Part shown: one piece after another, positions 27,166 to 35,873 of the stretch | Layout of the letters: every line of letters starts with the position of its first letter | Position numbering within the stretch: the stretch's first letter is position 1 | From: Ruminococcaceae bacterium UBA5891 | GTDB lineage: Bacteria > Bacillota > Clostridia > Oscillospirales > Acutalibacteraceae | Reading direction: 5' to 3' | DNA: 62,375 bases | Assembly: GCA_002431945.1 (NCBI GenBank) | Contig: DJET01000005.1 | Coordinates: forward strand, 1-62,375 | Program-made: the position numbers and the translations under genes | The notes under the pieces: generated by a model | The model's input: the letters and a program-made list of their open reading frames with translations, nothing else | What the model was told of the DNA's origin: nothing | Database searches by the model: none

Positions 27166-28120
27166 TATTTTGAGCAAGAATACAGCCTTTGCCGCTGTAT
27201 ACAAAAGAAAATTTTCTTCTTTTGTGTTTAAGCTTTTCAGAACGCTGTTTATAATAGGACTGTGCTATTTGTTCCTGTTTCCTATTTTCTATATGTTTTC
27301 TGTGGCTTTTCAGGATCCGTCGGCAGTTAACGATCCTACGGTTTTGTGGATTCCGAAAACCATTTCTCTTAAATCCATTAAGGCTGTCAGCAAATTCATC
27401 AATTATAAGGATTCGTTAATTCTGACATTGACAATATCCGTTTTAAGTACGCTCGGAACGCTTATTTCCTGCTCGATGGTCGGGTACAGCATTGCAAGGT
27501 TCAAGTATTTTGAGAATAAGATACTTTACTTTATTGTTTTAATAACAATTGTTGTTCCGCCGCCGGCATTGCTTTCCGCCTCGTATATAAATTACAGCTA
27601 TTTTGATTTCGGCGGTATTTTGTCTCTGTTCGGAAAAACAATAAATCTGATAAATACCCCGTGGACATTTATTTTACCTGCGTTTTTCGCTTCGGGTCTG
27701 CGGTCGGGACTGTTCATATTCATATTTATCCAGGCCTTTAAGGGGATGCCTAAGGATTTGGAAGAAGCTGCCGCCATTGACGGATGCGGCCCGTTCGGGA
27801 CTTATGTGAAAATTATTATTCCTTTGGCTGTACCTACAATAATCACGGTTATGTTGTTCTCTTTTATATGGCATTGGAACGATTATTATAATTCCACCAT
27901 GTATTTCAATTCGAATTTAAAACCGTTGACAGTTGAGCTGAGCGGTTTAAAGACCTTGCTTGAAAACAGCAAGATAGTAGCAAGCGGACTTGATACCTAC
28001 GGAATGAGAACCTACTTGCAGGCAGGTGCCTGTCTGGTTGTATTCCCGCCGCTCTTTATATATGTATTCACCCAACGGTATTTCACCGAGAGTATAGAAA
28101 GAACCGGTATAGTAGGATAA
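27152..28120 (+). CDS. Second ABC permease, MalG/UgpE type
   Basis: ATG 27152 is preferred to the upstream TTG 27119 because AAAGGGGA sits about 10 bases before it. The gene overlaps its partner by 14 bases, which implies coupled translation. It has an N-terminal cytoplasmic stretch and six helices. The contact loop is EAAAIDGCGPFGTYVKIIIP near 210, and FIWHWNDYYNSTMYF lies near 245. It completes the second transporter pair. Confidence 0.92.
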   Translation: MKRLNILSKNTAFAAVYKRKFSSFVFKLFRTLFIIGLCYLFLFPIFYMFSVAFQDPSAVNDPTVLWIPKTISLKSIKAVSKFINYKDSLILTLTISVLSTLGTLISCSMVGYSIARFKYFENKILYFIVLITIVVPPPALLSASYINYSYFDFGGILSLFGKTINLINTPWTFILPAFFASGLRSGLFIFIFIQAFKGMPKDLEEAAAIDGCGPFGTYVKIIIPLAVPTIITVMLFSFIWHWNDYYNSTMYFNSNLKPLTVELSGLKTLLENSKIVASGLDTYGMRTYLQAGACLVVFPPLFIYVFTQRYFTESIERTGIVG

Positions 28121-28151
28121 ACCGTGATTTTAGTTATAGGAGATTACTTTA

Positions 28152-29693
28152 ATGAAACCTTGTGTAGTTAACATTATCAATTTTGTCAGAGCCGTTGAAC
28201 CGCGGAATAAGAGCTTAGATTTGCTAAAGCCGGTAAAGGAGCAGCTGAAGCTTCAGAAAAAATACAACTTTCCCTTTACGTTCTTACTGCAATATGATAC
28301 TCTTACCACAAAGGAATTTGTGAACTTGTTTGAGGGTGAAAAGGAAAATATCGAACTCGGTCTGTGGCTTGAAATGGTTCAGTCTCTTGTAGAGAAGGTA
28401 GGAATCAAGTGGAAAGGAAGACCCGGATTTTCGTGGGATTACCATGTGGACCCCGACTTTTTGATCGCATATCATAAGGAGCAGAGAAAGCGTCTCATTG
28501 ATGAGGCTATGATGCAGTTCTTCAGAGTTTTCGGGCATTTCCCGAAGGTGGTTGGCTCCTGGCTGCTTGACAGCTATTCAATGAATTATCTTTCATCTGC
28601 TTATAAAATAGACGCATTCTGCATATGCCGTGAGCAGTACGGCACGGACGGCTACACACTTTGGGGCGGATATTATAACCAAGGTTATTTCCCAAGCAAG
28701 TACAATATGCTCCATCCGGCACAGAGCGACACAATGCAGCTTTCCACTCCGACATTCAGAATGTTGGGCGTAGACCCGATATATGAATACGATTCGGGAC
28801 TTAAGGAAGACCTTTCGCACGATGATTACAGGAAACAGATATACACCTTTGAACCTATTTGGAAAACGGGTAAAAGTCCCGAATGGGTAGACTGGTATTT
28901 TAACGATGTTGTTAAAAATGAATGTATGTCTATGTCTTATGTTCAAATAGGGCAGGAAAACAGCTTCGGTTGGGATAGCATGAAGGACGGCTATTTTATG
29001 CAGATGGAGAAGCTGAAGCAGTACAGCGAAGAGGGCATTGTTAAAATCGAGAGCCTGAGCGCCACAGGCAGAAGGTTCAGGGAAGAATACAGTAAATCGC
29101 CTGCAACATCAATGGTGGCACTTAAGGACTGGAAAAACGAGGGTCATCAGACAGCGTGGTACTACAATAGCAATTACCGTATAAATCTGATGGTTTCAAG
29201 CGATAAAACCTGGATAAGAGATATTCAGCTGTTTAATGAAAATTATATGGATTCGCACTTTATAGTTCCGGCTACCGAGGCTACAACAGGCTACTATGCA
29301 TTGCCGATAATAGACGGCTATTTATGGAGCAGTGACGGAAAAAGAGCCGGAATATATATGCTCGACGCATTAAACGGCGAGGATATTAAGTGCAAAATAA
29401 CAGATTCTAAAAAAGACGGTGAAAGCTTGGTTTTAAGCGTTATGCTTAATGACAAGACCGGAAAAATTGTTTTCTCTGAAAATTCTATTGAGGTTATCTG
29501 CCCCGATATTGAGCTTGCGTGGCGTTGGCAGGCGAATATAGCCGAAAACACAACGGTAAGCGCTTCCGATAATTCCACACTTACATTTAAGAACAATAAT
29601 TTCTCTTATAAGCTCAAAGCAAAGGGCGTAGCGGAGAATAAGGACGGTTCGTACACCTTGTTAGGTAAAAAGCTTGAATTTTTAATTTCTTAA
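28152..29693 (+). CDS. Unclassified 513-aa glycosidase-fold-like protein
   Basis: The start follows TAGGAGATTACTTTA. There is no signal peptide. Residues 1 to about 300 look like an alpha/beta barrel or deacetylase-like fold: VVNIINFVRAVEPRNKSLD, FPFTFLLQYDTLTT, SWDYHVDPDFL and FPKVVGSWLLDSYSMNYLS. The rest is beta-rich and begins around WYYNSNYRINLMVS. The opening resembles the uncharacterised DUF3863/DUF3864 proteins of Bacteroides, a resemblance recalled rather than searched. Conserved Asp, His and Glu residues in the first half would suit a hydrolase. It is the last gene before a strong terminator, so it belongs with the importer operon. Confidence 0.55.
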   Translation: MKPCVVNIINFVRAVEPRNKSLDLLKPVKEQLKLQKKYNFPFTFLLQYDTLTTKEFVNLFEGEKENIELGLWLEMVQSLVEKVGIKWKGRPGFSWDYHVDPDFLIAYHKEQRKRLIDEAMMQFFRVFGHFPKVVGSWLLDSYSMNYLSSAYKIDAFCICREQYGTDGYTLWGGYYNQGYFPSKYNMLHPAQSDTMQLSTPTFRMLGVDPIYEYDSGLKEDLSHDDYRKQIYTFEPIWKTGKSPEWVDWYFNDVVKNECMSMSYVQIGQENSFGWDSMKDGYFMQMEKLKQYSEEGIVKIESLSATGRRFREEYSKSPATSMVALKDWKNEGHQTAWYYNSNYRINLMVSSDKTWIRDIQLFNENYMDSHFIVPATEATTGYYALPIIDGYLWSSDGKRAGIYMLDALNGEDIKCKITDSKKDGESLVLSVMLNDKTGKIVFSENSIEVICPDIELAWRWQANIAENTTVSASDNSTLTFKNNNFSYKLKAKGVAENKDGSYTLLGKKLEFLIS

Positions 29694-29709
29694 TTATTAT
29701 TTGACTGAT

Positions 29710-29770
29710 AAAATCACATATTGCCGTTTCTGTGGCGAGCTACGGTTCGGCAATATGTGATTTTGTTATT
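29710..29770 (+). terminator. Strong terminator, 17-bp perfect stem
   Basis: The arms at 29710-29726 and 29748-29764 are perfect inverted repeats (AAAATCACATATTGCCG and its complement) with a 21-base loop, then TGTTATTT. The A-rich and T-rich ends would allow termination in both directions. It marks the end of the operon running from the regulator or binding protein. Confidence 0.85.
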
Positions 29771-29839
29771 TCCGAAAAACAAAGAATAATACCGTAAGGG
29801 TTTTGATATTTACAATGATTTTTTCCGGAGGAAATTATT

Positions 29840-30649
29840 ATGGCAGACTGTAATTTCAGCAAAAGAGTATTTAATATATGGCCTGACGGATACCGTGACG
29901 AGGTACCGATGAGCGAGGTCATACCGCAGAATAAAACCTCCCGCTGCGCGATGATAGTGTTTCCGGGCGGAGCGTATTGGGGTCATGCCTCTTACGAGGG
30001 AATAGACTACGCCGAATTTTTTGCGGGGCACGGAATCACCTCATTTTCCGTTGATTACAGGGTCACTCCCCACAGATACCCAGACGCACTGTACGACGCG
30101 AGACGGGCTGTTCAGTATGTACGCGCAAATGCGGAAAAATACGATATTGATACGGATAAAATAGCCGTTGTCGGTTCTTCGGCGGGCGGACATTTGGCGG
30201 CGCTTCTTTCCACTAGCAGCGCGGAGCTTGCCGATGAGGTAACCGATAATATAAGTAAAACGGAATATATGCCCAACGCACAAATCCTTTGCTATCCTGT
30301 AATATGCAATCCCGAATTTTCGGATATTTCGCATAAGGACAGCTACAAAAATCTTATAGGCAGTGAAAAAAGCGGATTTGAATGTTCGGTTGACCCGTAT
30401 TTATTGATGCGCAAGGACACACCGCAGGCGTTTATATGGCACACGGCAGGCGACGACGGCGTTAATGTTATTAACAGTTACAGATATGCCGAGCATCTGA
30501 AAAGAAACCGAGTTCCAGTGGAAATGCATATTTTCCCCGACGGTCGGCACGGGCTTGCGTTGGCGGAGGACACGCCGCATGTTGCCCAGTGGAAAAATTT
30601 GGTTATAAACTGGCTTTCATACATAAATTGGATCGATTGCTTAGCGTGA
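29840..30649 (+). CDS. Alpha/beta-hydrolase esterase, acetyl-esterase type
   Basis: CCGGAGG lies 8 bases before the start. The 269-residue protein has the oxyanion-hole sequence FPGGAYWGHASYEG near 45, nucleophile Ser114 in VVGSSAGGHLAA, acid Asp in WHTAGDDGVNV near 205 and His in FPDGRHGLAL near 238. This is the layout of BD-FAE / Axe-like sugar acetyl esterases. There is no signal peptide, so it would deacetylate imported oligosaccharides. It opens a second gene group after the terminator, 12 bases before the GH20 gene. Confidence 0.85.
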   Translation: MADCNFSKRVFNIWPDGYRDEVPMSEVIPQNKTSRCAMIVFPGGAYWGHASYEGIDYAEFFAGHGITSFSVDYRVTPHRYPDALYDARRAVQYVRANAEKYDIDTDKIAVVGSSAGGHLAALLSTSSAELADEVTDNISKTEYMPNAQILCYPVICNPEFSDISHKDSYKNLIGSEKSGFECSVDPYLLMRKDTPQAFIWHTAGDDGVNVINSYRYAEHLKRNRVPVEMHIFPDGRHGLALAEDTPHVAQWKNLVINWLSYINWIDCLA

Positions 30650-30661
30650 GGAGATACAGCT

Positions 30662-32263
30662 ATGAATAGAGACAACTGTTTGGGCGTGATGATTGATTGC
30701 TCGCGCAATGCGGTAATGAACATAAACACCTTAAAAAAGTTCATTGTAAATCTTGAAAAAATGGGATATAACAGCCTTATGCTTTATACCGAGGATACCT
30801 ATGAGGTTGATAATCAACCGTATTTCGGACATCTTCGCGGAAGATACTCAAAGGAGGAAATAAAAGAAATAGACTCCTTTGCAATGCAGCATAATATTGA
30901 GCTTATGCCCTGTATTCAGACTCTGGCTCACCTTGAGGGCATAATACGCTGGGACAATTACAAAGCAATATCGGATATAGATAATATTGTCTGCATAGGC
31001 GAGGAAAAGGTATATGAGCTTATAGACGATATGTTTTCAACCATAAAGAGCTGTTTTTCAAGCAATATCGTTCATATAGGTATGGACGAGGCGGACAATA
31101 TGGGGCTCGGCAGATATTTAAGAAGGAACGGTTACAGAAACAGAATTGATATTTACCTTGAGCATTTGAACCGTATTTCCGAAATTGCCGAGAAGTACGG
31201 CTTGCAATTACTTATATGGCACGATATGTTTTTCCGTTTTGCCAATAACTCCGAATATTGCAAGGACGGTAAAATAGACCCGTCCATAAAGGAAAAAATA
31301 CCGAAAAATGTAACGCTTGTATACTGGACCTACTATTTTAACGAACAGCCCCCGTATGACGAGAATATATCGCTTATAAAATCCGTTCAGGATACGGCTT
31401 GGTTCGCCGGCGGCTATTGGACTTGGACGGGGTTTGCGCCGCATATCAAGTGGTCGTTAGAGGCAACAGAGGCGGCGGTTAAAAGCTGTAATAAATACGG
31501 AATAAAGGATATGTTTTTTACAATGTGGGGCGATAACGGAGCGGAATGCTCTAAATTTTCCGCTTTGCCCGCAATGTACGCGGGCGCTCAGTTTGCAAAA
31601 GGCAATTTTGATATGGACTCGGTAAAAAAGGGCTTTAAAGAGATGTTCGGAGTTGATTTTGACGAGTTTTCGTTTATAGAGCTACCGCTTACCGATAATA
31701 TTGTAAAGTACAACAATCCCGATAAATATATGCTTTATAACGATTGCTTTTCGGGCGTGTTTGACTGCAAGGTAAGAGACGGTCAGCCTGAAAAATACCG
31801 CGAATCCGCCGAACGGCTCCGAAGGATAAGTACGGGGAACGAGTATTCGTACATATTTGAAAACATTGCGAATTTGTGCGAGGTATTGGCGGTCAAGTAC
31901 GATTTGGGCGTAAGAACACGCAAGGCGTACACCGAGGGCAAAAAGGACGATTTGGCAAGGCTGCTTTCCGATTATGACGGTCTTATTTTAAAAATCGAAC
32001 GGTTTTATGAATCCTTCGAAAAGCAGTGGATGCATGAAAACAAGCCCTTCGGCTTTGAAGTGCAGGATGTGCGGATAGGCGGGCTTATAATGCGCATAAG
32101 GCATTGTGCAAAGCGAATAGGTGCTTATTTAAACGGCGAGACAGACCGCATAGAAGAGCTGGAGGCTCCTGTCCTTAATTTTTACGGAGAAAACGATACC
32201 ACCGCAAACGAGGCGGTAGTATTCAATAATTGGGCAAAAACCTTTACGGTAAATAATGTTTAA
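30662..32263 (+). CDS. GH20-like beta-N-acetylhexosaminidase
   Basis: AGGAG precedes ATG. The TIM-barrel strands are visible: LGVMIDCSRNAVMN, YNSLMLYTEDTYEV, IELMPCIQTLAHLE and the catalytic pair Asp142-Glu143 in VHIGMDEADNMGLGRYL. In GH20 the Asp positions the substrate's 2-acetamido group and the Glu is the acid. The classical N-terminal GH20b domain is missing and the 533-residue length suits the barrel-only subgroup. It has no signal peptide. It should release GlcNAc- or GalNAc-type sugars in the cytoplasm, hinting that the imported glycan contains HexNAc. Confidence 0.82.
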   Translation: MNRDNCLGVMIDCSRNAVMNINTLKKFIVNLEKMGYNSLMLYTEDTYEVDNQPYFGHLRGRYSKEEIKEIDSFAMQHNIELMPCIQTLAHLEGIIRWDNYKAISDIDNIVCIGEEKVYELIDDMFSTIKSCFSSNIVHIGMDEADNMGLGRYLRRNGYRNRIDIYLEHLNRISEIAEKYGLQLLIWHDMFFRFANNSEYCKDGKIDPSIKEKIPKNVTLVYWTYYFNEQPPYDENISLIKSVQDTAWFAGGYWTWTGFAPHIKWSLEATEAAVKSCNKYGIKDMFFTMWGDNGAECSKFSALPAMYAGAQFAKGNFDMDSVKKGFKEMFGVDFDEFSFIELPLTDNIVKYNNPDKYMLYNDCFSGVFDCKVRDGQPEKYRESAERLRRISTGNEYSYIFENIANLCEVLAVKYDLGVRTRKAYTEGKKDDLARLLSDYDGLILKIERFYESFEKQWMHENKPFGFEVQDVRIGGLIMRIRHCAKRIGAYLNGETDRIEELEAPVLNFYGENDTTANEAVVFNNWAKTFTVNNV

Positions 32264-32286
32264 TGTGCTGCGGACGGTGTTATCAA

Positions 32287-34620
32287 ATGAGAACTGAGAT
32301 TTTATTAAATAACGATTGGAATTTTCACAAGGGCGATATTAAGGTGGAAACCCCGTACTGGAAGGGTCCTGTATACAGCCAAAGCAAAACGGAACGCAAG
32401 AAATCGGGCCCCGCGGCTTATTCATATCAGGATGCGCCGGATCAGTTTTATTCAAAAACGGGTATCCTGACCCACGAAAAATGGGAAAAGGTGAATATTC
32501 ACCACGATTATATCGTCGACCAGGATTTAAGCGAGAATGAGAATAACTCTCTCGGCTATCTTCATTACGATAACGCATGGTACAGAAAAAGATTTTGTTT
32601 GCCCGAAAACAGTCTCGGCAAGCGAATACTTTTAAGGTTCGACGGCATTGCGGGCAGCTCGGTGATTTATTTGAACGGCTGTATTATGAAGCATAATTTT
32701 TCAAGGTACAACACCTTTGAAATCGATATTACAAATAATGTTTATTACAATAAGGAAAATGTCTTGGCGGTTTATGTAAATACCGAGGAATTCGAAGGCT
32801 GGTGGTATCAGGGCGGCGGAATATACAGAGATGTTCATTTGACCGTTACCGAGCCTGTTGCGGTCGATCTGTGGGGCGTTTACGCTCCCTATAAGAAACT
32901 TGACAACAATAATTGGCAGATAGATTTTGAAACAACTGTTGTAAACAGTCTTTATTCCGACGAAGAGGTGCGGGTGGAAAGCACGGTTTGCGACGCAAAC
33001 GGTAATGCTGTTGCAAAGGGTATCGGAAACGGTCTTGTTCCGCTTCGTGAAAAGGGTGTAATCAAATATTCGGCTTTGGTGGAAAATCCGCTTTTATGGG
33101 ATTGCGACAGTCCAAACCTTTACACCGTCGAAACCCGTGTATTTTGCGGCGGAGAGCCTACGGATGTCTGCTTTACAAGGATAGGCTTCAGAACCGTGGA
33201 ATTTACTGTAGACCGAGGACTGTTGCTTAACGGCAAAAAAACTGTAATAAAGGGTGTTTGCAGTCATCAGGATTACGGTCTTACGGGGCTTGCCGTACCG
33301 AGGAATGTTGCTGAATACAAAATAGGTCTTTTAAAAGAAATGGGGGCAAACGGTTACAGGACAAGCCACTATCAGCAGACGGAGTATTATATGGACGCCC
33401 TTGACGAGATGGGCTTTCTTGTTATGGACGAGACCAGATGGTTCCAAACGACAGAGGAGACAAACGAACAGCTTGAATATTTAATAAAGAGGGACAGAAA
33501 CAGACCGAGCGTTATAATGTGGTCAACAGGTAACGAAGAGCCGAGCCATATAACACAAAACGGAGCCTTGACGCAAAGGGCTATGGCGGCTTTTATACGC
33601 AAGCTGGATTATACAAGACCGATAACCGCCGCGGAGGATAAAACTCCCGACAGATCAACGATATACGATTACTGCGATATTATAGGCATTAACTACAATT
33701 TGGATATTTACGATAAGGTTCACGAAATGTGTCCCGAAAAGCCGGTGTTCTCCTCAGAGTGCTGTGCTACGGGCACAACAAGGGACTGGAATTATCCGCC
33801 TTTCGGAAATATGCGCCTTACAGATAAGGACAGAGAGACAAATTCTTGGTTTAAGGGCAGAGAGGATACCTGGAAATTCCTTATGAGCCGTCCGTATGTT
33901 TTCGGAGCGTACCAGTGGATAGGCGTAGAGCATAGGGGCGAGGCGGCTTGGCCCGCCATTTGCTCAAAATCGGGAGCGCTTGATTTATTCTTACAAAAAA
34001 AGGGCGCGTTTTATCAGAACAAATCGCTTTGGACAGATAAGCCTATGGTGCATATCGTTCCTCACTGGAATTTTGAGGGACAGGAGGGAACTCCTATTAC
34101 AGTAACGGTTTATACGAATTGCGAGGAATCGGAGCTTATTCTAAACGGCAGGTCGTTAGGCGTAAAGCAAATAGAAAAGTACGGTCACGGCGAATGGACC
34201 GTAGCCTATGAAAAGGGGGAGCTGACGGCAAAGGGATATATAAAAGGCGCCCTTGCGGCAGAGGAGGTTAAGCGTACATCGGGAAAGCCCGATGCTTTAA
34301 GGCTTACGCTTGAAAACAGCTTTGAAGCAAACGGCAGTGATTTGGCGATATTTACCTGCGAGTGTACCGATAAGAACGGAAATGTCGTTCCCGACGCGTC
34401 GGAATATGTCCGTTTCTCGGTTGCCGACCCTGCGGTGATTGTGGGCACAGGCTCTGATAACTGCGACCATAACCGTGTAGGAGCTACGGAAAGGCATATG
34501 TATATGGGCAAGATCTCAATAGCGGTAAGGCCGGCTTATAAGCAGGAAGAAATTATGCTTATGGCGCAAAGCGATAATTTGAAGACCGCTGTTTTCCGCC
34601 GAATAATATCAGAAGCCTGA
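32287..34620 (+). CDS. GH2 beta-galactosidase family enzyme
   Basis: ATG 32287 gives the usual N-terminus (LLNNDWNFHKGD); ATG 32263 overlaps the upstream stop and cannot be excluded. The domains are a jelly-roll (about 60-190, YHYDNAWYRKRF-like and GGWWYQGGGIYRD-like sequences), an immunoglobulin-like domain, then the barrel with acid/base Glu417 in WSTGNEEPSH and nucleophile Glu491 in VFSSECCA (numbered from 32287). Ig-like domains end the protein. With no signal peptide it is cytoplasmic. GH2 includes galactosidases, mannosidases and glucuronidases; the barrel sequence does not decide among them. Confidence 0.88.
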   Translation: MRTEILLNNDWNFHKGDIKVETPYWKGPVYSQSKTERKKSGPAAYSYQDAPDQFYSKTGILTHEKWEKVNIHHDYIVDQDLSENENNSLGYLHYDNAWYRKRFCLPENSLGKRILLRFDGIAGSSVIYLNGCIMKHNFSRYNTFEIDITNNVYYNKENVLAVYVNTEEFEGWWYQGGGIYRDVHLTVTEPVAVDLWGVYAPYKKLDNNNWQIDFETTVVNSLYSDEEVRVESTVCDANGNAVAKGIGNGLVPLREKGVIKYSALVENPLLWDCDSPNLYTVETRVFCGGEPTDVCFTRIGFRTVEFTVDRGLLLNGKKTVIKGVCSHQDYGLTGLAVPRNVAEYKIGLLKEMGANGYRTSHYQQTEYYMDALDEMGFLVMDETRWFQTTEETNEQLEYLIKRDRNRPSVIMWSTGNEEPSHITQNGALTQRAMAAFIRKLDYTRPITAAEDKTPDRSTIYDYCDIIGINYNLDIYDKVHEMCPEKPVFSSECCATGTTRDWNYPPFGNMRLTDKDRETNSWFKGREDTWKFLMSRPYVFGAYQWIGVEHRGEAAWPAICSKSGALDLFLQKKGAFYQNKSLWTDKPMVHIVPHWNFEGQEGTPITVTVYTNCEESELILNGRSLGVKQIEKYGHGEWTVAYEKGELTAKGYIKGALAAEEVKRTSGKPDALRLTLENSFEANGSDLAIFTCECTDKNGNVVPDASEYVRFSVADPAVIVGTGSDNCDHNRVGATERHMYMGKISIAVRPAYKQEEIMLMAQSDNLKTAVFRRIISEA

Positions 34621-34639
34621 TTAAGGAGCTTGTAAGAAT

Positions 34640-34945
34640 ATGACTGTAACCGATTTTTTTGAAAGAATTGAAACAGGAAAAGATGCCGTACTTTGCTGTA
34701 TCGGGGACAGTATAACCTACGGGCTTATACACTGCACAGCGGAGGAATACTCGTTACCGCTTATTGATGTACATTCTCTTTGGATGAACCACCTGATACC
34801 CGGAAGCGAGCATTTCGGACAGCGTGATTGGCTGAGCGACAGTAAATATGATTCCTGTCACCCGACACCGCTCGGAGCCGAAATGACCGCGCGGTACATA
34901 CTTGACAGTCTGGTTTCTTTATCAAAACAGGGAAAGGAAAATTAA
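34640..34945 (+). pseudogene. Gutted SGNH hydrolase, internal deletion
   Basis: AAGGAG lies before ATG, and the frame of 101 residues is open. It holds only the first and last SGNH blocks: CCIGDSITYGLIHCT near residue 20 and then, within a few residues, PLIDVHSLWMNH and DSCHPTPLGAEM. The central 100 residues or so with the oxyanion Gly and Asn blocks are missing. The join is in frame near AEEYSLP. Such a protein could not form the normal catalytic core. It lies one base before an intact SGNH gene, which may have taken over the function. Confidence 0.7.
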
Positions 34946-34946
34946 A

Positions 34947-35531
34947 ATGATTATTTCGTGCATCGGCGACAGCCTGACCGAGGGAGATTACGGCGTAAAG
35001 GGTAAAACGGGAATAGCAAATGTTCATAAGGAAAATTATCCTTTTTATTTATCCGAAATAACGGGAGCGACAGTCCGTAATTTCGGCAAATGCGGTTTTA
35101 ACCCTATGAGCTATAAAAAATATTATGACGAGGGCAAGGTTGATGTCAAAGGCTCCGATATTATCATAATTATGCTCGGAACAAACGGCTGTCTTGACCC
35201 GGAAGAGGATATTAAGGGTAATCACGATTATGAATACTTGGTGAAAAAGTGCTGTGAGGACGCGCCCGAAGCCGAAATAATACTTTGTACGCCGCCGCAT
35301 GTCACAAAAAACACCGAGTATTCAAATTGCGGTTACGCGAATCAGGTTGAAAAGGCAGTGATATTTGTAAGAGATTTTGCTCTAAAGAACGGCTTTAAGC
35401 TGATAGATACGGCGAAATGCCCCGATTTCACTGCGGAAAACGAAAGTGTGATGCAGCCGAACGACGGACTGCATTTCGGCGCGGCGGGCTATAAGAAGCT
35501 TGCCGAATATATAGCGGCGCATTTGGAGTGA
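34947..35531 (+). CDS. SGNH/GDSL hydrolase, carbohydrate-esterase type
   Basis: ATG 34947 follows AAAGGAAA; the longer frame upstream overlaps the truncated homologue and is unlikely. All four blocks are present in 194 residues: Ser in CIGDSLTEGDYG (block I), Gly in VRNFGKCGF (II), Asn in IIMLGTNGC (III), and Asp/His in PNDGLHFGAAGY (V). It probably removes acetyl or other acyl groups from sugars in the cytoplasm, in line with the acetyl-esterase-like gene at 29840. Confidence 0.85.
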   Translation: MIISCIGDSLTEGDYGVKGKTGIANVHKENYPFYLSEITGATVRNFGKCGFNPMSYKKYYDEGKVDVKGSDIIIIMLGTNGCLDPEEDIKGNHDYEYLVKKCCEDAPEAEIILCTPPHVTKNTEYSNCGYANQVEKAVIFVRDFALKNGFKLIDTAKCPDFTAENESVMQPNDGLHFGAAGYKKLAEYIAAHLE

Positions 35532-35535
35532 AGCT

Positions 35536-35860
35536 ATGGATAAGACAATAGATTACAGCTTAAATAATCTCCCGAACGGGGTATCTGCGGAAATTACAGT
35601 ATTAAGGGAATCTATGCCTCGGCAAATTCCTTGGCTATCTGAACTATAGCGGTGAAAACAAATTCGGCACAAATGCCGGGTGGAAAGAGGCAACAGTCAG
35701 CATTACAACAAAACATAGCTTTGATTTCGGTGATGTATTTGACCTGAATTTTACTTTATACCATACAAGCCGCCGAAGACAGAAATGCCGATATTTGCAA
35801 ATAATCGGCAGGGCGGCAAGAAATAAAAACACGGTCATTTTAATTGTACCGAGTATATAT
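35536..35860 (+). pseudogene. Scrambled coding remnant
   Basis: A ribosome site GGAG and ATG 35536 open 37 codons (MDKTIDYSLNNLPNGVSAEI) ending in TAG at 35647. A protein-like stretch in another frame overlaps its end and continues GYLNYSGENKFGTNAGWKEA, then TVSITTKHSFDFGDVFDLN, to about 35750, after which the frame loses character. This looks like one gene broken by at least one frameshift and truncated. The family is not recognised. Confidence 0.5.
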
Positions 35861-35873
35861 TAGGAGGATTTTT

